From NCBI GenBank assembly GCA_029263715.1, contig JAJUFP010000001.1, forward strand, positions 1 through 64,000: 64,000 bases of DNA, in the 5' to 3' direction. This stretch comes from Nitrososphaera sp. (GTDB lineage: Archaea > Thermoproteota > Nitrososphaeria > Nitrososphaerales > Nitrososphaeraceae). The position numbers and the translations under genes are program-made. Position 1 is the first letter of the stretch, and every line of letters starts with the position of its first letter. This document shows, piece after piece, positions 1 through 9,369 of this stretch. The notes under the pieces are model-generated. The model saw only the letters and a list, made by a program, of their open reading frames with translations. It searched no databases and had not been told where the DNA came from.

Positions 1-423
1 AGCCTTGACAACCAGGTCCCTTCTCCCCACAAGCTCCTCTGCCCTCAGGTTGACCTTGGGCAGCAGCTCTTCATAGGTCCGGCCAAGGGCCTTGCCCTTT
101 AGGACTATCTTTAGGTTCCATGTGATGTACTTGACAAAGTACGCATCAATTACCGGGGTGCCGCCGGTAAGTTTGATCATCTTTGCATGCAGATTGACAA
201 GATGTTCTCGTAAGGCGCTCTCAACCTTCTCAGCCGAGTATGGCTTGGTAAGTTTTGCCAGGGCATCAAGGTAGATTGTGTTCTTCATTCTTGCGACCAA
301 TTCATCGGTATCCCTGGATTCGGCCAGTGTTTGAAGCGTGGTCTTTGAGAGCATCTTTCCCCTCATACTGTGGGCCATAACTGTCCCGAAGATCCTGTTT
401 GGCATGCTGACTTTGCCAGGCAT
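1..423 (-). CDS. atpC: A/V-type ATP synthase subunit C (C/AC39-like), truncated by window start
   Basis: Reverse-strand reading from ATG at 423: MPGKVSMPNRIFGTVMAHSMRGKMLSKTTLQTLAESRDTDELVARMKNTIYLDALAKLTKPYSAEKVESALREHLVNLHAKMIKLTGGTPVIDAYFVKYITWNLK...; resembles archaeal ATPase subunit C. No stop inside window. Confidence 0.75.
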   Translation of the reverse strand, partial: MPGKVSMPNRIFGTVMAHSMRGKMLSKTTLQTLAESRDTDELVARMKNTIYLDALAKLTKPYSAEKVESALREHLVNLHAKMIKLTGGTPVIDAYFVKYITWNLKIVLKGKALGRTYEELLPKVNLRAEELVGRRDLVVKA

Positions 424-637
424 GTGTAATCGGCAATAAAGAATGCTTCAGGTAGATACTTAAGGATTAGTTACTGATTCTTGTAAATTTCAGACGCGAT
501 TAATGCATCGATGAAGATCGTAGAAATCCGTCGAAATAATTAGTCGGTATCTGACGTCTGGTTTGCAGCGTGAACCGTCTGTTTGTTACAAAATACACGA
601 TAACCCCGACTAATTTTCACTGGCCTTGATGCTCTGC

Positions 638-745
638 TTACTCGAACACGTGAAATCCTCCAACGGCGGCCATGATCACTATTACAACAAGGAGTATCAA
701 TCCAACAACAAATCCCACCACGATGAGGGAAATCGCATCGGTCAT
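638..745 (-). CDS. Small single-TM membrane protein
   Basis: MTDAISLIVVGFVVGLILLVVIVIMAAVGGFHVFE, hydrophobic helix; internal start chosen within the 86-aa ORF. Confidence 0.4.
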   Translation of the reverse strand: MTDAISLIVVGFVVGLILLVVIVIMAAVGGFHVFE

Positions 746-907
746 TGTTCGGCTCGTCCTCCTTGTCCGTTTCCACGCCTGCTTCTTGTCTCGGGTCTCC
801 AGAAATGTGACAGAGGTTCTTTCATGGTAAATGAAGCCTCTCTGATATATAAAAACATAGTTCTTTTTGTAAATAATGATAAATATAACAAAAGACATCC
901 TATTGGT

Positions 908-1330
908 GTGGAAGAATTTCCTCTAAATCCGCCGGAAAAGGTAAAGTCTCTCTTATCATCTACAGTTGGGACTGTTCTAAAGACCGACGTTGCTACTCTT
1001 GAGAGCGACGATACAGCCGACCAAGCGATCAACCAGATGAAGGAGAGAAACCAACGCTGCATACTTGTTTCCAGTAAAGGAGAGATAGTGGGCATAGTAA
1101 GCGAGACCGATCTAATCTACAAGGTGGGCTCTGAGGGCAAGAATCCAAGCAGAGTGCGACTCAGAGAGATCATGACAAGCCCTGTCGTGGCTATTGGCCC
1201 CCAGACAACAGTCGAGGAGGCGTTCTCCATTATGAAAAAACATAATGTAAGCCAGGTGATGGTCCATGCCTATTCTGCTGTGATGGGGCTAGTCTACCGT
1301 GAAGACATTTACAAAATGATGAAGAAGTGA
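908..1330 (+). CDS. CBS-domain protein
   Basis: TDVATLESDDTADQAINQMKERNQRCILVSSKGEIVGIVSETDLI...VREIMTSPVVAIGPQTTVEEAFSIMKKHNVSQVMV, tandem CBS motifs; GTG start at 908 or ATG at 824 both possible. Confidence 0.8.
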   Translation: MEEFPLNPPEKVKSLLSSTVGTVLKTDVATLESDDTADQAINQMKERNQRCILVSSKGEIVGIVSETDLIYKVGSEGKNPSRVRLREIMTSPVVAIGPQTTVEEAFSIMKKHNVSQVMVHAYSAVMGLVYREDIYKMMKK

Positions 1331-1506
1331 GTCCTGGGAGGCTCAAGATCTAATGTGGTGAACATTCATGCTTTTCCAGGCTTTGCTCTTCGAAAATCAA
1401 ATTCCCTCAAGAAAATAGAGTAGCTAATATTTAGAAATGCCGGTTAGACCGTCGTTGCGCCGTAAATTTCGTCACAATTAAATATAAAGTCAAATTAATT
1501 CACTTT

Positions 1507-2934
1507 GTGAAAATAGCCGGCAAGATTCTGGCGATAGTCTTTGCTTCAGTTCTTGTGTTGCCCGTGTTTTTGACCCAGAAGGTGTATGCAGACGGTCTTT
1601 TCCAAGAAAATCTGCCGCCTGCATCCATCGGTGACAGGGAGGCCAGCCTGTTTGTTAAAATCAACCCACCAATTCTTACCAGCGACACAAAGCAGGATGC
1701 CTTCTTACAGTTTAGGCTGTTTGATGCAAAGACCGATGAAAACATCAAATTTACTACCTTTATCATCGAGGTTACAAAAGGGACTGACAGCGACGCCGAA
1801 CCAGTCCTAAAAAGAGATGCTTATCTTGCTGAAGATGGTTTACTTACATTAAAGATTCAACCAGCGGATGGTCCAGTTCGAGTCTTTGCTACAAGAGAGG
1901 ATTTCCTTCAAGCTTGGAAAGCGGATCCCGGTGGAACAATCAACATTCAGGGTCCAGTACTGCAAGAAGGAGGCCTGTACCACTTCCGTATTGAGCTTCT
2001 TACCGTTGATAACATTAGGAAACTTTTCAATCCAGAGGACGCGCCTGTATTCGATACATACCTGAGTGTGGGTGATGTTTTTTCCGAAACAGTCCAGCAT
2101 GAAGGGCAGAATTATGATACAACAATAATATCATACTATGACAAGGTCCAGAACTTTAATTTTGACGGACAAAGCAAGACGTATTCCTGGTCCATGCCCT
2201 TTGACTGGGATATTGAAAGAATAAACGCGGCGCCAAACATCTTTGTGCATGAAGAGATAAAGATACCAAAATCCTTTGCAGGCGTTGGTGACGCCAGCAT
2301 CTTTGACGCCACTGTTAACGACATGCCGATAACCGGGGGCAAGGTTGCGGTGGACCCCTTTGCCTCAGAGACGGAGATAATAATCCACTTTCTGTTAAAC
2401 AAGAAGGACATCCTTGGCATGGCCAGCAATGTTCAGCCAGGCACATCGGAGATGACGTTTACTCTGGCGCCTGCCAGCGATGGTGAGGAAAAGACAAGCA
2501 CGGAGATAGCCACAGACACAGGCGGGATCCATGTTTTGATGAACTGGCAGCCAAGTCAACTGGAAGCCGGCACAGAATCAACGCTGGGACTGACATTTAT
2601 AGATGTTCTTAACGACAACATAAAACTTGACCAAGATGTGAAGTACGATCTGAGGATGCTGGATAGCGACGGCAATGTTGTGTATACAAAAACAGACCTC
2701 GTGGCAAAGGCCGGCTCAGACACACAGACCATGACATTTCCTGAGAACAAGACCTACCGTACAGAGATCATAGTCAAAGAGCTGATAAGGGAAGGGCAGG
2801 CTCCTGACACGACGAGAAGCGGCATAGCAAGGGGCATAGTCGTCGTGCCAGAATTCCCAGCAGGAATCATGATTGCGCTGGCCGGCATCTTTGGGGCCAT
2901 TGTCGTTGCTCAGAGGATGATGCGCAAGCACTAA
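1507..2934 (+). CDS. Secreted/cell-surface protein with thaumarchaeal PEFG-CTERM-like C-terminus
   Basis: N-terminal signal peptide (ILAIVFASVLVLPVFLTQKVYA) and C-terminal VVPEFPAGIMIALAGIFGAIVVAQRMMRKH. Confidence 0.75.
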   Translation: MKIAGKILAIVFASVLVLPVFLTQKVYADGLFQENLPPASIGDREASLFVKINPPILTSDTKQDAFLQFRLFDAKTDENIKFTTFIIEVTKGTDSDAEPVLKRDAYLAEDGLLTLKIQPADGPVRVFATREDFLQAWKADPGGTINIQGPVLQEGGLYHFRIELLTVDNIRKLFNPEDAPVFDTYLSVGDVFSETVQHEGQNYDTTIISYYDKVQNFNFDGQSKTYSWSMPFDWDIERINAAPNIFVHEEIKIPKSFAGVGDASIFDATVNDMPITGGKVAVDPFASETEIIIHFLLNKKDILGMASNVQPGTSEMTFTLAPASDGEEKTSTEIATDTGGIHVLMNWQPSQLEAGTESTLGLTFIDVLNDNIKLDQDVKYDLRMLDSDGNVVYTKTDLVAKAGSDTQTMTFPENKTYRTEIIVKELIREGQAPDTTRSGIARGIVVVPEFPAGIMIALAGIFGAIVVAQRMMRKH

Positions 2935-2935
2935 G

Positions 2936-3334
2936 ATGAGGGCCAGCTTTTACGACGAGCTGTCTGAAAAGCTGTACAAGGAGATTCCCGATACGTCATC
3001 GGCCAGCAACAAGGTCATGCTGCACATAGACCAGTTCAGCGTCGGCCAGAGCTACGTCACTGCAAAGGTTGAGAACAGGTTCGGAGACATAGTCAGTATA
3101 AACATTGAAGGTGGCCGTCAAGGAATAGATCTGCAAGAGACGCTCTTTCGATTGAAGGGCAGGCTGCCCAGATACGCCTATGTTGTTGCCACCATCAATG
3201 AGACCGGCAAGACACTCGTTAGAAAGCTTCCCGTGCTGGGAATAAAGGATTGGTTGTTGATATACGAAGACGACCTATTCCTTCTGGCTGTAAAAGATGC
3301 CTATGACGAGATAGAGATTAGAACCGTAGACTAG
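2936..3334 (+). CDS. Hypothetical protein, 132 aa
   Basis: Starts 2 bp after the PEFG-CTERM gene stop; intact ORF. Confidence 0.6.
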   Translation: MRASFYDELSEKLYKEIPDTSSASNKVMLHIDQFSVGQSYVTAKVENRFGDIVSINIEGGRQGIDLQETLFRLKGRLPRYAYVVATINETGKTLVRKLPVLGIKDWLLIYEDDLFLLAVKDAYDEIEIRTVD

Positions 3335-3543
3335 AAATTTGTTAAATGTCCAGCGAGGCGCAGCTTTTGACTGCGCTCGCCAGACGTTGTTCCCCATCGG
3401 TTTGGTCGATGTAAACCTGCTTATACACAATACTAATTTAAACCTGATGCCAACTGCTGGACAAAGCTGGTCAAAAATTGAAGATTTCGATGTCAAATTC
3501 GGCCAGAAATACCTTTAAATGACTAGTGGTAACACAAGGGTTT

Positions 3544-4944
3544 ATGGCAGTAGTAGGGATCGATGACCTGGCTATTTATGTCCCTAGACTTTACATCGAC
3601 TACAAGGATTTTGCCGAAGCCAGAGGTATTGATCCGCAAAAACTGGAATACGGTATTGGCATCAAAAAGATGGCCATTGCAGACACGAACCAAGATCCTG
3701 CATGCATGGCCGCTAATGCCTGTCTGAAACTGATGCAAAAGAATCATCTGCATCCGCAGGATATCGGACGGCTGTACGTTGCAACCGAGTCTGCTCTTGA
3801 CGAATCCAAGGCTTTGAACTCTTTTGTCATAGGGATGCTAGAGCAAGTATACGGAGAAGGAACTTTTGAGCACGCTGGCGGCATAGAATGCAAGTTTGCC
3901 TGTGTCAGCGGGTCTTATGCTCTTCACGACAACGCCAACTGGATCCGGGCCGAAGAAAATAACGACAAGGCAGCCATCGTTATTGTTAGCGATATTGCCA
4001 AGTACGACATTGGCTCCGCCGGCGAATACACGCAGGGGGCCGGCTCTGTGGCTCTTTTGATAAAGGAAAACCCGCGCCTGATGGCTTTTGACCCAAAGGT
4101 GGCTTCCACGGTTATCAAAAACGAGTACGATTTTTACAGACCCTTTGGAAAGGAAACGCCGCTTGTTAACGGCGGGTATTCCAACCTTCTCTATCTCATA
4201 CAGGTCAGGAAGGCCTTTGATGCTTACAAGGAAAAAGCCCTCAAGACTGGTCTGATAAAACTGAAGGAAGGCGAGGCCATCACCGACTACATAGATCTCT
4301 TTTCCGTGCACCTTCCCTACCGCAGGATGGGCGAAAAGGCACTTGCCTACCTGCTCAGGCATGAATGGAGGCATCTTCCGCGCTGGCAACACGTCATAAA
4401 GGAAGTAGGAATGGATGAGCCAACCCCCAAAGACCCACGTGGAACCATAGAATCCATACTGGCCGACACCCAATTCATGAAGGCAGACGAGCAGTTCCGG
4501 CGCGGATTTATGCAGACATCATTTTACAACGAAGTCTACGAAAGGAAGATGGCCAGCTCCCTTGAGGCCTCTACCGTCATTGGCAATCTGTATACTGCTT
4601 CTATGTACATGGGCCTGAGGAGCCTCCTTGAATTTGAATACAAGAAGGGAACCGATCTTACAAACAAGAGGATCGGCTTTGGATCTTATGGCAGCGGAAG
4701 CAGCGCAATGGTGTTCAGCGGACTCATCCAGCCAACCTACAAGGATGTCGTCAAAGACATGGATCTTGACCTCGAGATCGGGCCAAGAGTCAAGCTGTCT
4801 ATTGAAGAATACGAAAGGCTGCATAGAAACGAACGTGGCTTTAGCGACGCCGTAACAAACGCTCAAAGGGAATTTGTTCTAGTCAAGGTAGGGGGCAGCA
4901 CCGCAGACAAGGCTGGATTCCGGCAGTACAGCTACGTCAGCTGA
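3544..4944 (+). CDS. mvaS: Hydroxymethylglutaryl-CoA synthase
   Basis: MAVVGIDDLAIYVPRLYIDYKDFAEARGIDPQKLEYGIGIKKMAIADTNQDPACMAANA... matches archaeal HMG-CoA synthase. Confidence 0.9.
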   Translation: MAVVGIDDLAIYVPRLYIDYKDFAEARGIDPQKLEYGIGIKKMAIADTNQDPACMAANACLKLMQKNHLHPQDIGRLYVATESALDESKALNSFVIGMLEQVYGEGTFEHAGGIECKFACVSGSYALHDNANWIRAEENNDKAAIVIVSDIAKYDIGSAGEYTQGAGSVALLIKENPRLMAFDPKVASTVIKNEYDFYRPFGKETPLVNGGYSNLLYLIQVRKAFDAYKEKALKTGLIKLKEGEAITDYIDLFSVHLPYRRMGEKALAYLLRHEWRHLPRWQHVIKEVGMDEPTPKDPRGTIESILADTQFMKADEQFRRGFMQTSFYNEVYERKMASSLEASTVIGNLYTASMYMGLRSLLEFEYKKGTDLTNKRIGFGSYGSGSSAMVFSGLIQPTYKDVVKDMDLDLEIGPRVKLSIEEYERLHRNERGFSDAVTNAQREFVLVKVGGSTADKAGFRQYSYVS

Positions 4945-6199
4945 CAACCTTGAACTCTATTCCTTTCTTCCTTAGAGATTCTATCAGCCGCTGAGAGTGC
5001 TTCTCGTCTTCGACTTCAAGGCTCAGGTAGACACCGGCGGTTCCGGCCGGTATGTTGGAGCTTAGCCTGTCGTGTTCAACTTCGACAATGTTGACGCTTA
5101 TCTCGGCGATGCCGTCCACCACGTCTTTGAGCGCGCCCGGTTTGTCTGGAAGCAGGATAAAGATCTTGATGAGCCGGCCCATCTGCATGAGGCCCTTTGC
5201 CACAACTTGGCCCAGCAGGTACATGTCGACGTTGCCGCCGGACAGTATCGAGACTACCTTCTCCTTCTTTGTCAAGTTATGGCTGTTTGAGATCAGGTAA
5301 GCAAGGCTTGCCGCGCCGGCCGGCTCGACTACCAGCTTGGCACGCTCCATCAACAGAAACATGGTCTTGACTATCGCTGTATCGTCAACCAGAACAATAT
5401 CATCAAGATGCTTGCTGACTATTTCGTAAGTCATCTTGCCCGGTTTTTTGACAGAGATCCCATCGGCTATGGTGTATCCTGCCTTGACGGACTGCAAGCT
5501 GCCTTTTTCCACGGATTCCTTCATGGCCGGAAACGCCTTGGACTCGACGCCGATTATCCTTACGTCCGGTCTGCGCGCCTTGATGGCGATGGCAACGCCA
5601 GCTGCAAGCCCGCCGCCTCCTATAGGCAGGTATATCCTGCTGACGTCCTGCAGATCCTCAAGCAACTCGAGGCCTATTGTACCCTGGCCTGCTATGATGT
5701 CTGGGTCGTCAAACGCGTGGATGATGGTGCGTCCCTCCTCCTTGGCAATTTCTTGGGTGGCTTCCCAGGACTCATCGTAGTTGCTGCCCTTCAGTATCAC
5801 CTTGGCGCCGTACGACCTGGTTGCAGCAACCTTTGCAGGGGACGCGCTCTGCGGCATCACAATCGTGCATGGGATCTTTTTGATGGCGGAAGCAAAAGCC
5901 ACGCCCTGCGCATGGTTGCCTGCCGATGCGGCAATGACTCCGTAGCTGGATTGCTTTTCGGAAAGCTGGCTTATCTTTGCAAATGCGCCGCGGACTTTAA
6001 AAGAGCCGGTCAGCTGCAGGCATTCAAGCTTCAAAAATACGTTGGTTCCAGCCAGTCTGGAAAATGTATTTGATGGCTGCAGCGGTGTCTTTCTGACAGT
6101 GCCGTCAAGGACCTTCCTTGCCTTTATTATGTCCTCGATGGTTGGAACTCTGTATTCTCTGTCAGGCTTCCACACGCTGTAGTCGTTCATTGTATGCAA
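4937..6199 (-). CDS. ilvA: Threonine dehydratase (PLP dependent, C-terminal ACT-like domain)
   Basis: KLECLQLTGSFKVRGAFAKI PLP-lysine motif, GGGGLAAG, C-terminal ACT-like region (LLPDKPGALKDVVDGIAE). Confidence 0.9.
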   Translation of the reverse strand: MHTMNDYSVWKPDREYRVPTIEDIIKARKVLDGTVRKTPLQPSNTFSRLAGTNVFLKLECLQLTGSFKVRGAFAKISQLSEKQSSYGVIAASAGNHAQGVAFASAIKKIPCTIVMPQSASPAKVAATRSYGAKVILKGSNYDESWEATQEIAKEEGRTIIHAFDDPDIIAGQGTIGLELLEDLQDVSRIYLPIGGGGLAAGVAIAIKARRPDVRIIGVESKAFPAMKESVEKGSLQSVKAGYTIADGISVKKPGKMTYEIVSKHLDDIVLVDDTAIVKTMFLLMERAKLVVEPAGAASLAYLISNSHNLTKKEKVVSILSGGNVDMYLLGQVVAKGLMQMGRLIKIFILLPDKPGALKDVVDGIAEISVNIVEVEHDRLSSNIPAGTAGVYLSLEVEDEKHSQRLIESLRKKGIEFKVVS

Positions 6200-6285
6200 A
6201 GCAACAGCAAGCTTGCGCCTTAATTATAATTTGTGATTGTTCTTGGCTAAAAATTCAAAAACTACCATGCCTGATATAGATTAGT

Positions 6286-6756
6286 TTGAGCGGGGGAGCA
6301 GTAGCAGGCGGTATTGCCGTGGGAATCGCCTTTATAGTGATGCTATCAGTTATTCCGATACCCAAAGAGTTCCGGGGAAACACCGATGATGTGGTCATTA
6401 CCATGGAGCGGACTCCGTGTTTTGGTGCCTGCCCGGCGTACCACCTTACGGTTTTTGGCAACGGTACCGTGGTGTATGAAGGATTCTCGTCTGTGGCCGT
6501 CACCGGCAAGCAGACATCGCAGATCTCCCAAGAAAAAGTCATAGAGCTGGTAAACGAATTCTACAGGGCAGGTTTCTTTACGCTGCGGGACAGCTACGTC
6601 GAAGACGTCACCGACCTGCCGTCTACCACAACCTCGATCTCGATAAAGGATGAGACCAAAAGCGTCTATCGCTACGGATTTGGGCCTGAAAGGCTGGTGC
6701 AGCTGGAAGACAAGATAGATGAAATAACTGAAGCAAGCAAATGGATCAAACAATAA
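6286..6756 (+). CDS. DUF6438-like exported/membrane-anchored protein
   Basis: N-terminal TM plus ITMERTPCFGACPAYHLTVFGNGTVVYEG, typical of the DUF6438 family. Confidence 0.65.
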   Translation: MSGGAVAGGIAVGIAFIVMLSVIPIPKEFRGNTDDVVITMERTPCFGACPAYHLTVFGNGTVVYEGFSSVAVTGKQTSQISQEKVIELVNEFYRAGFFTLRDSYVEDVTDLPSTTTSISIKDETKSVYRYGFGPERLVQLEDKIDEITEASKWIKQ

Positions 6757-6765
6757 AAAGAAGGC

Positions 6766-7029
6766 CTAGTTCGGGCAGCCTTCCATCTTCTGGATCCAGT
6801 AGCCCTTCTGTTTGATAGACTTTTCTACAAACGGCGGAGCTTCCTGGATGTGGCAGAATTGACATTCTTCTGAAGTCATCTTCTGGCCCGCCTGTCCGAC
6901 AGACGACAGGTACTCTTTTCCGAATTCGATTGCCTTTTCGTGTGGTGTGCTTGCTTCAACAACCACATCAAAGTGCATTATCTTTCCGTCTTTCTTTGCG
7001 ACGTATGTATCGTAAACTGCGCATTCCAT
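6766..7029 (-). CDS. DUF2024 family protein
   Basis: MECAVYDTYVAKKDGKIMHFDVVVEAS...CQFCHIQEAPP. Confidence 0.7.
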   Translation of the reverse strand: MECAVYDTYVAKKDGKIMHFDVVVEASTPHEKAIEFGKEYLSSVGQAGQKMTSEECQFCHIQEAPPFVEKSIKQKGYWIQKMEGCPN

Positions 7030-7118
7030 ACCTCCAATACAGTTTTTTACGGTATTTATTCTATTTCCAGATTCCAGAATCAGAAATTCGGCAATCGTCG
7101 GGTATAAATATCATCTAT

Positions 7119-7147
7119 TGTTGCGTCTTCGGTTGTTTTTCTGGTTG
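7119..7147 (+). repeat. Left arm of inverted repeat flanking the 7203-8177 gene
   Basis: TGTTGCGTCTTCGGTTGTTTTTCTGGTTG; reverse complement of 8327-8354 apart from one T in the T-run. Confidence 0.85.
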
Positions 7148-7202
7148 CTGCAGGTTGGGTTCATGAAGTTAAAATACTTCTTTCATCAGAAGGCGTAGCT
7201 TT

Positions 7203-8177
7203 CTAGGCTGCTGATTTTTCACTTGTACGAGGCCTTATGAGATCATAACAATACCACATGAGCGCAACTGCATACATTGGGAACGACATGCCAGTTAACA
7301 GTGACGCTCCATGAGTAAACACAAAATACATTGATGCAGGAATTACTACTTCTCCTGAGTTGAATATTGTGACATGATAAGGTCTTATTGGGGATTCTTC
7401 GACAGATGCTATCGTAGTTGACATGAAAATCACGAAGACCATCATGTAAAGCAGAAGTACGTGCCCTTCCCTTTTGAACCAAAATAGCCAAGAAAACAGG
7501 GTAAAGATGCTTGCTATTGCAAGTACAATTGAACTCATCAATATCCATTGCTCAGAAAACGGCATTTCAACCGGTGATTTGGGAATTAGGAAGAAGATGG
7601 GTGTTAGCACTAGTAGTGGAACAAACATGTATGTTGCATGACGATAAAATAAGTTTGCAATGTTGACCTTTTTTCCGATCTCTGATATTTCCTCACGTTC
7701 CCAGATGTCAGATATCGTATATCCATAGTGGCCTGCACGCGCTATCACAGCTAGTATGAAGCCAGACCAGATAGCAAATGTCCAGCTTCTGAATATTATG
7801 TCCAGTTGTGTGGTAACAATAAACGAAAGAAGTATGCCATAAATGGTCATCAGATTTCTGAGATTGTTGGAGATATTCGTTATAATTGGGATAAAGTCTT
7901 TCTTATCTTTGATATTTTTGTACGGGCTTCTGATTTCAGGCACTTCGTATCTATTTGCAAAAAAGTTCTTGTTAACGAATTCCTTCGTTTTTTTGTGGGT
8001 GCGATACACCGCCAATCCTGCGATGCTTAGCGGAAGGGTAATAACACCATAACTCAGATCTGAAATTCGCTGAGTATTTGCATTCGGCGTCTCTGTCGTA
8101 CTGATTTGCATTTGGTCATCTATTGTTATTTGATAATCCCTACCATCATCAGTACTATTTGATGATGCCAAAGTCAT
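7203..8177 (-). CDS. Multi-TM membrane protein, unknown function
   Basis: 324 aa with several hydrophobic helices; no recognised domain. Confidence 0.7.
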   Translation of the reverse strand: MTLASSNSTDDGRDYQITIDDQMQISTTETPNANTQRISDLSYGVITLPLSIAGLAVYRTHKKTKEFVNKNFFANRYEVPEIRSPYKNIKDKKDFIPIITNISNNLRNLMTIYGILLSFIVTTQLDIIFRSWTFAIWSGFILAVIARAGHYGYTISDIWEREEISEIGKKVNIANLFYRHATYMFVPLLVLTPIFFLIPKSPVEMPFSEQWILMSSIVLAIASIFTLFSWLFWFKREGHVLLLYMMVFVIFMSTTIASVEESPIRPYHVTIFNSGEVVIPASMYFVFTHGASLLTGMSFPMYAVALMWYCYDLIRPRTSEKSAA

Positions 8178-8326
8178 TAAGAGTACTAGTACATTGATAG
8201 CTAACAGAGATTCATCCCCAAACAGAAGACATGTGGACTATGAAATATTCTTTATTGCTCTTGCTCCGCGAACAAGTACTGGCCATTCGTTACTCTTGTT
8301 CATACCAATTCTAATTGCCACTCTAA

Positions 8327-8354
8327 CAACCAGAAAACAACCGAAGACGCAACA
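8327..8354 (-). repeat. Right arm of inverted repeat
   Basis: CAACCAGAAAACAACCGAAGACGCAACA; reverse complement of 7119-7147 with one-base indel. Confidence 0.85.
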
Positions 8355-8713
8355 GAGTACAAGGCTAGATGATGGCGTAGAAATTTTCTTACACACGTTG
8401 GAGCCATCCGCCATCTTGGCAATACAAGCACGTCATCTACTATTGCCAAAGAAAAACCCAATAATTCTGCAATTAAATCAAAAACAAGGACGAGTTCTTC
8501 AAATATGTGACCAAGGATTGGTGCCCCAATCTCCGGACTATCAGAACATAATTCGCGTCAATTCGCGGCCGATCGAGTATGCAGCCTTCTGACCGATGAA
8601 ATAATGCAGAAATACCTAGCTGAAAACAAAAATAACTCCATTGAAGAGTTTTGCAACAAGCCGGGTGCAAATGTTATTACCTGATTTAGAGAAAGTATTT
8701 CCCTCCCTGATGC

Positions 8714-9331
8714 ATGATGGTAGAGTTACTTTCCGTTCCAGATGACTTTATTCAACACATGCTTAGGTCTACCATTGCATTACTGGTGGTGTTAGATCCG
8801 CTTGGAATCGTGCCGATATTCATTGCCCTCACGCAGAAATTGGAGAAGGTAAGAAGGACCGAAGTTTCAAAGACGGTTGTAATCACTTCCGCAGGTCTGC
8901 TTTTTGCCTTTGCCCTTGCAGGCACACAGATCTTTACAGTCTTTGGAATTACGGTCTACAGTTTTATGGTTGCCGGAGGCGTGCTGCTGTTCATCGTGGC
9001 CATCGAGCTTCTGACCGGTGGCGGGTGGCGCTTCATGGGCACTGATACCAGCGCCGAGGCGGGGGTTGTCCCCCTTGCATTTCCGCTGCTTGCTGGACCC
9101 GGCGCGATAACGGCGGTGATCATCTCCCTTGAGACGACGGGTCTGATAGTAACTGCTTTTTCGATCCTAATTGCCATAGGCACAACCTACCTGGTTTTGA
9201 GGTATGCAGACAAAATCTATCGCATACTTGGCAAGAGAGGCTCATTGATAGTCACAAGGGTGTTTGCTGTATTCGTGGCAGCTATAGCCGTTCAATACAT
9301 CGTGGAAGGCGCAAAAGAGCTCTTTGCTTAG
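8714..9331 (+). CDS. MarC family integral membrane protein
   Basis: LLVVLDPLGIVPIFIALT...PLAFPLLAGPGAITAVI motifs. Confidence 0.85.
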   Translation: MMVELLSVPDDFIQHMLRSTIALLVVLDPLGIVPIFIALTQKLEKVRRTEVSKTVVITSAGLLFAFALAGTQIFTVFGITVYSFMVAGGVLLFIVAIELLTGGGWRFMGTDTSAEAGVVPLAFPLLAGPGAITAVIISLETTGLIVTAFSILIAIGTTYLVLRYADKIYRILGKRGSLIVTRVFAVFVAAIAVQYIVEGAKELFA

Positions 9332-9369
9332 GCTGATCGTTTAAATCACATGGTCTTCAAAATTTCAGC

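Noticed and set aside
3838-4473. 211-aa minus-strand ORF
   Set aside because: Fully antisense to HMG-CoA synthase; shadow ORF.
5408-6073. 221-aa plus-strand ORF
   Set aside because: Antisense to the well-supported threonine dehydratase.
8194-8592. 132-aa plus-strand ORF spanning the right inverted-repeat arm
   Set aside because: Low-complexity composition and overlap with the repeat; another frame looks more protein-like, so neither was called as a CDS.
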